This document shows positions 42,696-53,537 of a DNA stretch of 64,000 nucleotides, piece by piece. Origin of the DNA: Streptomyces albiflavescens (GTDB lineage Bacteria > Actinomycetota > Actinomycetes > Streptomycetales > Streptomycetaceae). The DNA lies in assembly GCF_014645835.1 (NCBI RefSeq), contig NZ_BMMM01000001.1:1077572-1141571 (forward strand), read 5' to 3'. Both the position numbers and the translations under genes were made by a program. Below the pieces are notes generated by a model that saw only the letters and a list, made by a program, of their open reading frames with translations, was not told the DNA's origin and ran no database searches. Numbering within the stretch: position 1 is the first letter of the stretch; every line of letters starts with the position of its first letter.

Positions 42696-43505
42696 ATGCG
42701 GATTCGAATCGTCGACGCCTTCACCGACCGCCCCTTCACCGGCAACCCTGCCGGTGTCCTCCTCCTCGACACGTTCCCGGACGACGCCTGGCTCCAAGGC
42801 GTGGCCCTTGAGGTCAACCACGCCGAAACGGCGTTCGCCCGCCGCCTTCCCGAGGGCGGCGATGCCGACTGGGCGCTGCGCTGGTTCACGCCCGCCACCG
42901 AGGTCGCGATGTGCGGGCACGCGACGCTGGCCACCGCGCACGTGCTGTACACCACGGGCGTCCACGAGGGGCCCGTACGGTTCGCCACGCTGAGCGGCGT
43001 CCTCATCGCCACGCCCCACGAGGACGGTTCCGTCACGCTGGACTTCCCGACCGCGCCGCTCACCCCGGTCGAGGTCCCGGACGGCGTCGCCGAGGCGCTG
43101 GGCGCCGAGCCACTGACCGCCTTCGACACCGGCCCGAACATCGGCGACCTGGTGATCGAAGTCGCCGACGAGAGGGTGGTCCTGGGCCTCGCGCCGGACC
43201 ACAAGGCGCTCACGCGGTACTCCGAGCGCGGCATCATCGCGACCGCTCGCGCCGAAGATCCTTCCCGGGGCTACGACTTCGTCTCCCGCTGCTTCTTCCC
43301 GAATGTCGGCATCGACGAGGACCCGGTCACCGGCAGCGCCCACACTGCCCTCGCCCCCTACTGGTCGGAGCGCCTCGGCCGCACCGACCTCACGGGCTTG
43401 CAGGCGTCCCCGCGCTCCGGCCTCGTCCGCACGCAACTGCGCGGCGACCGCACCCTGCTCACGGGCCGCGCGATCACGGTCATCGAGGGCGACCTGCTCG
43501 CCTAG
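42696..43505 (+). CDS. PhzF family isomerase
   Basis: A 269-aa PhzF-type protein with two related half-domains: IRIVDAFTDRPFTGNPAGVLLL with the active-site-type region VNHAETAFA, then RWFTPATEVAMCGHATLA. The C-terminal half holds CFFPNVGIDEDPVTGSAHTALAPYW. Homologues isomerise dihydroanthranilate-like or other small acids; no phenazine genes are present. The ATG follows closely behind TAGCGT, so the mRNA may be leaderless. The stop codon is the first base block of a 107-bp inverted repeat. Confidence 0.92.
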   Translation: MRIRIVDAFTDRPFTGNPAGVLLLDTFPDDAWLQGVALEVNHAETAFARRLPEGGDADWALRWFTPATEVAMCGHATLATAHVLYTTGVHEGPVRFATLSGVLIATPHEDGSVTLDFPTAPLTPVEVPDGVAEALGAEPLTAFDTGPNIGDLVIEVADERVVLGLAPDHKALTRYSERGIIATARAEDPSRGYDFVSRCFFPNVGIDEDPVTGSAHTALAPYWSERLGRTDLTGLQASPRSGLVRTQLRGDRTLLTGRAITVIEGDLLA

Positions 43506-43608
43506 GGGGCTTCTGATGGATCTCCGCGGCGTCGCGACGCCCGGCACGCCGAGAGCACGCACCGAACGCCGCTCCTTCTTCCACGGAGATCCATCAGAAA
43601 CCCCCTAG
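43502..43608. repeat. 107-bp element with 28-bp terminal inverted repeats
   Basis: The left arm (43502-43529, CTAGGGGGCTTCTGATGG...) and right arm (43581-43608, ...CCATCAGAAACCCCCTAG) are complementary with two mismatches, and both ends are CTAG. The 51-base interior carries a nested GCGGCGT/ACGCCGC pair. The phzF-like stop codon TAG lies in the left arm. It resembles a MITE-type insertion or a large terminator and has no coding capacity. Confidence 0.88.
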
Positions 43609-43668
43609 TCCCCGCCGCGCCGCCGAGCGTCCGCCGCGCCGCCGGGGACGCGCCACGCGGAATACAAG

Positions 43669-43699
43669 AGGGGGCGTACGAGAGTGTCGTACGCCCCCT
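43669..43699 (-). terminator. Terminator hairpin of the CPBP gene
   Basis: AGGGGGCGTACGA (43669-43681) and TCGTACGCCCCCT (43687-43699) form a perfect 13-bp stem with a 5-nt loop, 28 bases past the CPBP stop on the minus strand. Confidence 0.8.
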
Positions 43700-43726
43700 G
43701 AGACCGGCTCACCCGGCTCACACCGC

Positions 43727-44527
43727 TCACGCCGTCGGCAGCCACCCCACCTTGCCCGCCAGCAGCGCGTAGCCCACGAACGCCCCGATGTCGAGCAGCG
43801 AGTGCGCGACCACGAGCGGGCCCACCCGCCCCCATCGCCGGTACAGGAAGACGAAGACCACACCCATCGCCATGTTGCCGACGAAACCGCCGATGCCCTG
43901 GTAGAGGTGGTACGAGCCGCGCAGCACCGAGCTCGCCACCAGGGCGGTGCCCGGCGTCCAGCCCAACTGGCCGAGCCGGCGCAGCAGATACCCGACGACG
44001 ATGACCTCCTCCAGCACGGCGTTCTGCACGGCCGACAGGATCAGCACCGGGTACTTCCACCACACGTCGGGCAGCGCCTCGGGCACCACGGTGAGGTTGA
44101 AGCCGAGCCCCCGGGCGGCCAGATAGAAGGCGATGCCCGTGCTGCCGATCACCGCCGCGATCACGGCCCCGCGCCCGAGGTCCGGCCACGGCCGCGTGCG
44201 GTCGAAGCCGATCACGCGCAGCCCCTGGCCCTCGCGCAGCAGGAAGTGCGCGACCAGCGCGACCGGCACCAGAGCCGACGCGATTCCGAACAGCTGCCAT
44301 GCCAGATCAAGCCAGGGCCGCCCCGGCGCGGCCGAGGCGTTCAGGGTGGCCGCCTGGTCCTTGAGACCCCCCGGTTTGGTGACCGATCCGACAAAGCTGA
44401 TCAGCGCGGACACCCCGCTCGCACCGAGCGAGAGCCCCAGGACGAGCAGCGTCTCGTCCCGGAAGATCCGTCGTGTCAGCCGCTCCTTCGGAAAAGAATC
44501 GGCCACCGAACCCGCCTCCACCTGCAC
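43727..44527 (-). CDS. CPBP family intramembrane metalloprotease
   Basis: A 266-aa membrane protein with about eight helices. The CPBP motifs are recognisable: LEEVIVVGYLLRRL (EE pair; the usual EExxxR spacing is not exact), GSYHLYQG with the first His and VVAHSLLDIGAF with the second. Relatives are Rce1-like prenyl-protein proteases or bacteriocin-immunity proteins. GTG 44527 follows GGAGGCGGGA. It is divergent from the VWA protein gene. Confidence 0.86.
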   Translation of the reverse strand: MQVEAGSVADSFPKERLTRRIFRDETLLVLGLSLGASGVSALISFVGSVTKPGGLKDQAATLNASAAPGRPWLDLAWQLFGIASALVPVALVAHFLLREGQGLRVIGFDRTRPWPDLGRGAVIAAVIGSTGIAFYLAARGLGFNLTVVPEALPDVWWKYPVLILSAVQNAVLEEVIVVGYLLRRLGQLGWTPGTALVASSVLRGSYHLYQGIGGFVGNMAMGVVFVFLYRRWGRVGPLVVAHSLLDIGAFVGYALLAGKVGWLPTA

Positions 44528-44713
44528 TCCCGCCTCCAGTTGAGTAATCCCGCCTCATCCCCATCTTCGCCCCGCTAGGGTCTCGAAAGAAGTTACGAAG
44601 ATCGTGCGCGACAGGCCGTTGGGGGGACGGGCGCCGTACGGGGCGTACCTCCCCTATGTCTGCCTTACGGCTGTCTCACGGCTCAAGGCTCAACAGGGAG
44701 GGGCACTAACGTC

Positions 44714-46477
44714 ATGGGACGTCACAGCTTGCCCGACGAGTACCGGGCGGGCGTCGCCGACCCCCGACCCCGCACGCGCCGCCGCAACGTGGCCATCGCG
44801 ACGGTGCTCGTACTCACGGTCGCGGCGGGCACGGCGGTCGCCGTCCGCGGTGGCCTGCTCTCCTTCGGCGGCTCCTGCCAGGACAACGCCGTCCACCTCG
44901 AGGTCGCCGCGTCCCCGGACATGGCGCCCGCCCTCAGAGCCACCGCCGATCATGCCCGCAAGAACAACATCACCTCCGACGGCCGTTGCCTCGACGTCAC
45001 CGTGACCGCGCGCGAGTCGTACAAGTTCACCGACGCGCTCCGGTCGGGCAAGACGTCCGACGTTCAGGTGTGGGTGCCGGACTCCGACGTGTGGGTGCAG
45101 CGCGTCAGCGCGGACAGCGCGGCGACCGGAGTGACCAACGCGGGCAACGTCGCGTACTCCCCGGTCGGCGTCGCCGTGGTCCCGTCGGCCGCGAAGACCC
45201 TTGGCTGGCCCGAGAAGACATACACCTGGACCGAGTTGGCCGGCGCGACGATGACGAGCGATCGGTTGAAACTCGGCGCGGCCGACCCGACCCGCAGTGC
45301 GTCCGGACTGCTCGCGCTGACGCAGCTCAGCACCGCCGCGGCGCGGACCAAGGGCGGGGACACCCAGGCGGCCGCCATGGCGAAGGCCCTCTCCCAGCGC
45401 ACCTCCGACAGCGACAGCCAGGTCCTGGACACGCTGCCGCGCGACTCCTCCGGCACCGAGCAGGGCAATCCGAAGCGCAACCAGGCGCTGATCCTCTCCG
45501 AGCAGGCGGCGTTCGCGCACAACGCCTCGGCCGACAGCGGCGACGGGCTCGACCTCTTCTACCCCAAGGACGGATCGCCCCAGCTCGACTACCCGTTCAC
45601 GCTGGTCGACGAGCCACGGCTGAGCACGGACCAGAGTCGCGCCGCCCTGCGCTTCATGACGCTGCTGGGCGAGTCGGAGCCGCAGAAGATCCTGCAGAAG
45701 CACGGTTTCCGCACGGATGCCGCGACCGCCTCGGACGCGCTGGTCACCAAGGCCGGCGGTCGCTCCCCGCAACCGTACGTCCAGGCCTCGGCCGAACCCG
45801 CGTCGGCGAAGGCCCTCCAGGAGACCCTCGGCATGTGGACGATCACGGTGCAGAGCGCCCGGATCACCACGGTCGTCGACGCCTCCGCGTCCATGACCGA
45901 ACCGGTGCCGGGCACCGACCAGTCCCGTATGGACGTCACCAAGGCATCCCTGCTCCAGGCCCTGGCCACCTTCACGCCCGAGGACGAGATCGGGCTGTGG
46001 AAGTTCTCCACGAAGCTCGACGGCGACAAGGACTACCGCGTGCTCGTCCCGACGGAACGCCTAGGCGACCGCAAGGGCACCGGCACCCAGCGGGACAGAC
46101 TGTCGGCGGCCTTCAGCGCCCTGGAGCCCGTCCCGGCCGGGGCAACGGGCCTGTACGACACCACACTGGCCGCGTACCGCGCGGCCATCTCCTCCTATGT
46201 GAAGGGGAAGTTCAACGCGCTGGTCGTCCTCACCGACGGTGTCAACCAGGACCCGGGCAGCATCTCGCGCTCCAGCCTCGTCGCCCAGTTGCAGAAGCTG
46301 ACCGACCCGGAGCGCCCGGTACCGCTGATCGCGATCGCGGTGGGCCCGGACGCCGACAAGGAGGAGGTCGACCAGATCGCCAAGGCGACCGGCGGCTCGG
46401 GTCACCAGGTCAACGACCCGTCCCAGATCCACTCGGTCATCCTCAAGGCGATCGTGGAGGCGGGCAGTCAGAGCTGA
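44714..46477 (+). CDS. Membrane-anchored binding-protein / von Willebrand A fusion
   Basis: A 587-aa protein. An N-terminal cytoplasmic stub and one membrane helix (VAIATVLVLTVAAGTAVAV, about residues 27-45) place the rest outside. Residues from about 55 to 330 resemble an extracellular solute-binding protein (family 1 type). The C-terminal VWA domain has a complete MIDAS start DASASM, later VVLTDGVN, and ends at SQS. Similar fusions in actinobacteria are unassigned; metal-dependent protein or wall binding is plausible. GAGGGG precedes ATG 44714. Confidence 0.88.
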   Translation: MGRHSLPDEYRAGVADPRPRTRRRNVAIATVLVLTVAAGTAVAVRGGLLSFGGSCQDNAVHLEVAASPDMAPALRATADHARKNNITSDGRCLDVTVTARESYKFTDALRSGKTSDVQVWVPDSDVWVQRVSADSAATGVTNAGNVAYSPVGVAVVPSAAKTLGWPEKTYTWTELAGATMTSDRLKLGAADPTRSASGLLALTQLSTAAARTKGGDTQAAAMAKALSQRTSDSDSQVLDTLPRDSSGTEQGNPKRNQALILSEQAAFAHNASADSGDGLDLFYPKDGSPQLDYPFTLVDEPRLSTDQSRAALRFMTLLGESEPQKILQKHGFRTDAATASDALVTKAGGRSPQPYVQASAEPASAKALQETLGMWTITVQSARITTVVDASASMTEPVPGTDQSRMDVTKASLLQALATFTPEDEIGLWKFSTKLDGDKDYRVLVPTERLGDRKGTGTQRDRLSAAFSALEPVPAGATGLYDTTLAAYRAAISSYVKGKFNALVVLTDGVNQDPGSISRSSLVAQLQKLTDPERPVPLIAIAVGPDADKEEVDQIAKATGGSGHQVNDPSQIHSVILKAIVEAGSQS

Positions 46478-46525
46478 CGCCGCGGGGAGGCGGGCAACTG
46501 GGGCCGACGCCTGTACGAACGCCTC

Positions 46526-48043
46526 TCACCCGAGCGGAACCGGCTCCGGCAGCCCCACCGGCCAGGTGTGCACGGGCTCCCCGAGGTGCATCAGCTCGCC
46601 GTACCGCCGGGTCGTCGCGGCCAGCGCGGTATCCCGGGCATGCCCCTTCTCCAGGGCCCGGTGGAAGGTGGCCGCCTGCCAGCTCGCGCCATTCACGCGC
46701 AATCGGCACCGGTCCTCGATCACGCCGAGGTAGAGGTCCCGGTCCGCGGGCTCGACACCCCACGCGTCCAGTCCGGCGGCGGCGAGCGGCAACAACTCGT
46801 CGCGGACCAGGTTCACGGCGTCCACCCGCGCGGTCCCGCCGTACCGGCCGCGCCGCGGCCACTCCAGACGCGCCTCGATGCCATGTCGGCAGGCGGCGTC
46901 GAAGTTGGCGGCGGCGGACTCGAACGACAACCGCGTCCAGACGGGCCGCGCCTCCTCGGCCAGCGCGCGGACGAGCCCGTAGTAGAAGGCCGCGTTGGCG
47001 ATGACGTCGGTGACGGTGGGGCCGGCCGGCAGCACCCTGTTCTCGACGCGCAGATGAGGGACGCCGTCGGCGATGCCGTACACCGGCCGGTTCCACCGGT
47101 ACACCGTGCCGTTGTGCAGCACGAGTTCGGCGAGCTTGGGGATGCCTCCGTCGTCGAGGACGGCGAGCGGGTCCTCGTCGTCGCAGATGGGCAACAAGGG
47201 CGGGAAGAAACGCAGGTTCTCCTCGAAGAGGTCGTACGCCGAGGAGATCCACCGCTCGCCGAACCAGGTGCGCGGCCTGACTCCTTGCGCCTGCAGCTCG
47301 GGCGGCCGGGTGTCGGTGGACTGCTGGAACAGCGGGGGTCGCGACTCGCGCCACAGCTCACGACCGAACAGGAACGGCGAGTTGGCGCCCACCGCGATCT
47401 GTGCGGCGGCCACCGCCTGCGCCGCGTTCCACACGTCCGCGAAGCGGCCCGGGGTGACCTGGAGGTGCAACTGCACGGAGGTGCAGGCGGCTTCGGGCGC
47501 GATGGACCCCGATGTACAGACGAGGCGCTCCACACCGTCGATGTCCAGGGCGAAATCCTCGCCGCGGGCGGCCACGATCTGGTCGTTGAGCAGGGTGTAC
47601 CGGTCGACGTCCGACAGGTTCGAGGAGACCAGATCGTTCTGGCCGAGGGTCGGCAGAATACCGATCATCACGATTCCGGCGTCGACTTCGCTCGCTTTCC
47701 GGTGGGCGTACCCGAGCGAGGTGCGCAGCTCCTCGGCGAGCCGGTCGAATACCCGGCCGCCCAATCGATGGGGGGCTATGTTGACTTCCAGGTTGAACAT
47801 GGCGAGTTCTGTTTGGAAATCGCGGCTCGCAATCCTTTCGAGCACTTGGGCATTCATCATTCTGGGCATGCCGTCAGGTCCTGCGAGATTCAGCTCGATC
47901 TCCAGTCCCATGAGATTCTGCGGACGATCGAACCGCTTCTCCTCCAGCAGCCGCTCCAGCCCCGTCAGACACTTCCGGAGCTTGCCGCGGTAGCGCTGCC
48001 GATCGGACAGGTCGAACGGCCCTGCCACGACCTTCTCCCCCAT
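46526..48043 (-). CDS. Glutamate-cysteine ligase family protein (GCS2 type)
   Basis: A 505-aa carboxylate-amine ligase of the GCS2/YbdK superfamily: LMGLEIELNLAGPDG carries the early Glu ligands, FNLEVNIAPHRL follows, and TSVQLHLQV and PHLRVENRVLPAGPTVTDVIANAAF are the later metal/ATP regions. ATG 48043 has GGAGGGACAC upstream. Actinobacteria use mycothiol, not glutathione, so the product is probably another gamma-glutamyl compound; this is inference. Confidence 0.88.
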   Translation of the reverse strand: MGEKVVAGPFDLSDRQRYRGKLRKCLTGLERLLEEKRFDRPQNLMGLEIELNLAGPDGMPRMMNAQVLERIASRDFQTELAMFNLEVNIAPHRLGGRVFDRLAEELRTSLGYAHRKASEVDAGIVMIGILPTLGQNDLVSSNLSDVDRYTLLNDQIVAARGEDFALDIDGVERLVCTSGSIAPEAACTSVQLHLQVTPGRFADVWNAAQAVAAAQIAVGANSPFLFGRELWRESRPPLFQQSTDTRPPELQAQGVRPRTWFGERWISSAYDLFEENLRFFPPLLPICDDEDPLAVLDDGGIPKLAELVLHNGTVYRWNRPVYGIADGVPHLRVENRVLPAGPTVTDVIANAAFYYGLVRALAEEARPVWTRLSFESAAANFDAACRHGIEARLEWPRRGRYGGTARVDAVNLVRDELLPLAAAGLDAWGVEPADRDLYLGVIEDRCRLRVNGASWQAATFHRALEKGHARDTALAATTRRYGELMHLGEPVHTWPVGLPEPVPLG

Positions 48044-48588
48044 CGAAGTGTCCCTCCTCGGATGGGCAGGCCGATGCTCCGGCCTCTGGCGTCCCGGGTC
48101 ACGGGGGATGATGCCCAGACAAGGCGATCGATAACGCCCTGGGCACACCCTCTGCCCGCTACTCTGTACCCAGGTACCCGCGGCACATTCACCGGGCATG
48201 ATGCATGGTGCAAGTTTCAGCCCGACATGATCTCGTGAAAAACGCCGACGAGAATCGGCCGACCGCTCCGGCGAAGCATTCCGAGGTCATCGTGGTACGC
48301 GGCCACAGAAGCGGGATGAACATCGCGTTTCGCCGACCGAATAGTGCCTTGCTCTTCATATTCGGGACGGCTAGACGAAACATCGTCTGAACACGTGTCG
48401 TATAAACTCCGCAAACGAGGCAGAGAGTTGGCGCTCGCGGTCCTAGGTCCTGTCGTCAAGGTGACGTACGGCAGGCCACACCCTGTTGGCAGATCCAGAC
48501 CCCCTCGCCCTTCTGACCCCGAGAGCTGACAGCGCCGTCCGCCCCGGCCCTCGCGCCACTGTGCCTGTCGAATGAGAGGCGACCCACC
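48044..48588. other. 545-base spacer without a supported gene
   Basis: This region upstream of the GCS2 gene is less GC-rich than its surroundings, especially 48220-48420. It contains AGACGA-aaca-TCGTCT (48373-48388), the palindrome ACACGTGT (48391-48398) and TATAAA (48401-48406) close together, which looks like a regulated promoter reading rightwards. Short frames on both strands lack conservation-like composition and are not called. Confidence 0.5.
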
Positions 48589-49185
48589 ATGCCGCTGCAC
48601 GTACCCCCGGCTCCCGCGCCGGCCCTGCGCACCGTCCTCACGGCACTCGGTTCCCCCACCGCTGTCCGCGAGGCGCGCACTCCGTCCCTGCGTCTGGCCC
48701 AGGGACCCGTCACGCCCGAACTCCCGCTGCCCGTGCACGTCCTGGACCGGATCACTCCCGCGGGCGCCTCCGCCACCCGGCTCGCCGGCTGGCGTTTTCT
48801 GATCCGCTGCGGGGACCGCTCGGTGGCTGCCGCCGACACCATGCTGACCCCTGACGGCTGGGCCTTCTCGCGCTTCTTCGAGGGCCCGTACATCACCGCC
48901 ACCGAACGCGCCCTGCGACAGGCCGAGACCATGCAGCAGCCCTACCAGGCACGCCTGTTGTCCGTGCCCGAGCTCTACATGCTCACGCTCTGGCTGCACG
49001 GCGACTGCGCCGCGGACGGCGCCTCCGGCCACCCGGCCGCCACCGACCTCCTGGTGCCGCTGGCGCCCGCCCCGCCCGGCATCGCCGCGCACCGCCCGCA
49101 CCGCGTCGCCGAACTGCTGCCGGTCCTGACCCTCCGGGTCACGCGCGCCCCACTACTGAGCTCCCCCGCGGAGGTCCCCGCATAG
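48589..49185 (+). CDS. Hypothetical protein (198 aa)
   Basis: A soluble protein starting MPLHVPPAPAPALRTVLTALG, with a central segment GWRFLIRCGDRSVAAADTMLTPDGWAFSRFFEGPYITATERALRQAE and a conserved-looking LLSVPELYMLTLWLHGD. Composition and codon use indicate a real gene of Streptomyces type. No family or motif is recognised. ATG 48589 follows GAGAGGCG. Stop to the next gene is about 360 bases. Confidence 0.75.
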   Translation: MPLHVPPAPAPALRTVLTALGSPTAVREARTPSLRLAQGPVTPELPLPVHVLDRITPAGASATRLAGWRFLIRCGDRSVAAADTMLTPDGWAFSRFFEGPYITATERALRQAETMQQPYQARLLSVPELYMLTLWLHGDCAADGASGHPAATDLLVPLAPAPPGIAAHRPHRVAELLPVLTLRVTRAPLLSSPAEVPA

Positions 49186-49547
49186 GCCCTGGCGCAAGTG
49201 AGACAACCGTGCCCCGCCGCCGTTCGTCCGGCCGCGGGGCACGTTGCTCGTTAGGGCCGCACCCCGCTCGTACGAGGGGAAACGTGCGGCTCGCCCCGAC
49301 CGGACTAGCCCCATTCGGCCACCCCGAACCACCCGAAGGGACAGTGCAGTTGGAATGAACCGACCGCACGGGTGATGCGTCATCAACCTGTAAGAAGCGG
49401 TGCAGCTAAATCCCTGCGGATTGACGCTCGTAGGGCAACACTGGGTTCCAGACCACACACCAACGGGGGGCGGCCATGAACACATCGAGCCGCGGGACAG
49501 ACACCACAGCCATCACTCACATCTCGACCCAGCGAAAGATCCCATCC

Positions 49548-49754
49548 ATGTGCCAGCACCAGCCACCGTGTCCGTCAGCCGAATCCGCCGACCGGGAGTC
49601 CGCCCGTCTCGTGGCGCACCACCCGGAGCAGGGATGGAGCCTGCTGTGCAACGGCGTTCTGCTCTTCGAGGACACCGGTGAGCTCCTGCCGGACGGCCAG
49701 ATCATCGCCCCGCATCGCCCCATGGGCAGCGAACACGTGATGACGGCCGCCTGA
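49548..49754 (+). CDS. DUF5999 family protein (68 aa)
   Basis: A small protein with the family pattern MCQHQPPCPSAESADRESAR at the start, then HHPEQGWSLLCNGVLLFEDTGELLPDG and IAPHRP. Three early/middle cysteines and the N-terminal CxHxxxC arrangement suggest metal binding, which is inference. ATG 49548 corresponds to the family start; an upstream ATG at 49476 with a G-rich ribosome-binding site would add 24 non-conserved residues. Function unknown. The preceding 360-base spacer shows no gene. Confidence 0.8.
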   Translation: MCQHQPPCPSAESADRESARLVAHHPEQGWSLLCNGVLLFEDTGELLPDGQIIAPHRPMGSEHVMTAA

Positions 49755-49801
49755 GCCTCACCACCGGGTGGCCTCGCCAGCGGAGCCACCCAGACATAAG
49801 A

Positions 49802-49838
49802 GGGGCCGGCCCGGAGACGTACTCTCCGAACCGGCCCC
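49802..49838. terminator. Hairpin between the DUF5999 and gcvP genes
   Basis: GGGGCCGG (49802-49809) pairs with CCGGCCCC (49831-49838), with an inner GGAG/CTCC helix. It separates two convergent genes. Confidence 0.7.
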
Positions 49839-49892
49839 GACGCATGTCCGGGGGCGATCACTCCCCGTAGCCGTCCAGGTCCCGAGCGCTGA

Positions 49893-52778
<2,886 letters not shown>

Positions 52779-52857
52779 TGCGGAGGCCTCCTGGTCTGAC
52801 GCGACCTTCGAGGGGCACCCCGGCACGGGTGCCCCGACGGCCTCCCCCTCTGTCATC

Positions 52858-53043
52858 TCAACCTGAGAGTTTCACCGGCCCGTTCGCTGACGACCCGGTT
52901 TTCACCGTCGGTGAGAGCGGAGGCCATCGACGCCCGCCCTGCTTTCCAGAGTGACCTCGTCCGTGCGGTACGTGAGCCTGAGAGATTCCGGGGAGGATTT
53001 GCTCCTTCGGCGCCTCCGATGAAGTCTGGAGGACTCTCCCGCA
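52858..53043 (-). promoter_or_regulatory. Tandem glycine riboswitch in the gcvP leader
   Basis: On the minus strand the leader has two aptamer-like modules. The first (53040 to about 52940) runs from GGGAGAGTCC through GGCGCCGAAGGAGCAAA to AATCTCTCAGGC; the second ends GGCCGGTGAAACTCTCAGGT near 52862. These are the conserved cores of glycine aptamers. Glycine riboswitches of this kind activate gcv genes in Streptomyces. Confidence 0.92.
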
Positions 53044-53165
53044 CGGGGTCAGCAGCCGCCTGCCAGCCTACCAGCGAGGACAAGACCTGAGTCTTCGAGT
53101 GGCCGCCTTCCTGAATGTGCTCTTTTGTAGTGCTTACGAATGAGTTGCGACCAAGAGGAGGGCCC

Positions 53166-53537
53166 GTGCAGACCGACATCGATCCGCGCAACCTGATCGG
53201 CCGCAAGGCGTTCGACCGCAATGGCACCAAGATCGGCACGATCGACGAGGTCTACCTCGACGACGCGACCGGGATCCCGGAGTGGGCGGCCATACGCACG
53301 GGCCTGTTCAGCAGGGACGCTTTCGTGCCCCTGGAGCCCAGTGAACTCGTCGAGGGCGCCCTTCGCATCCCCTTCGACCGAGCCCTGATCAAGGACGCCC
53401 CCGACTTCGGCGTCGGACGCCACCTCTCCCCCGAGCAGGAACTCCAGCTCTACCACCACTACGGTCTCGACGTGGCGCCCCCTCCGCCCCCGCCGGACCG
53501 CGACTTCGGGCGACTCGCCGGCACGGAGGACGCCTGA
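53166..53537 (+). CDS. PRC-barrel domain protein
   Basis: A 123-aa protein with one PRC-barrel: IDPRNLIGRKAFDRNGTKIGTIDEVYLDDATGIPEWAAIRTGLF, then VPLEPSELVEGALRIPFDRALI and a C-terminal Pro/Asp tail. PRC barrels bind RNA, proteins or metals; no role can be assigned. GTG 53166 follows GAGGAGGGCCC. The last 79 bases overlap antiparallel with the end of dinB. Confidence 0.88.
   Translation: MQTDIDPRNLIGRKAFDRNGTKIGTIDEVYLDDATGIPEWAAIRTGLFSRDAFVPLEPSELVEGALRIPFDRALIKDAPDFGVGRHLSPEQELQLYHHYGLDVAPPPPPPDRDFGRLAGTEDA

Noticed and set aside
48205..48390. Short ORFs on both strands in the 545-base spacer
   Set aside because: No family similarity, no ribosome-binding sites, and AT-richer composition without codon bias.
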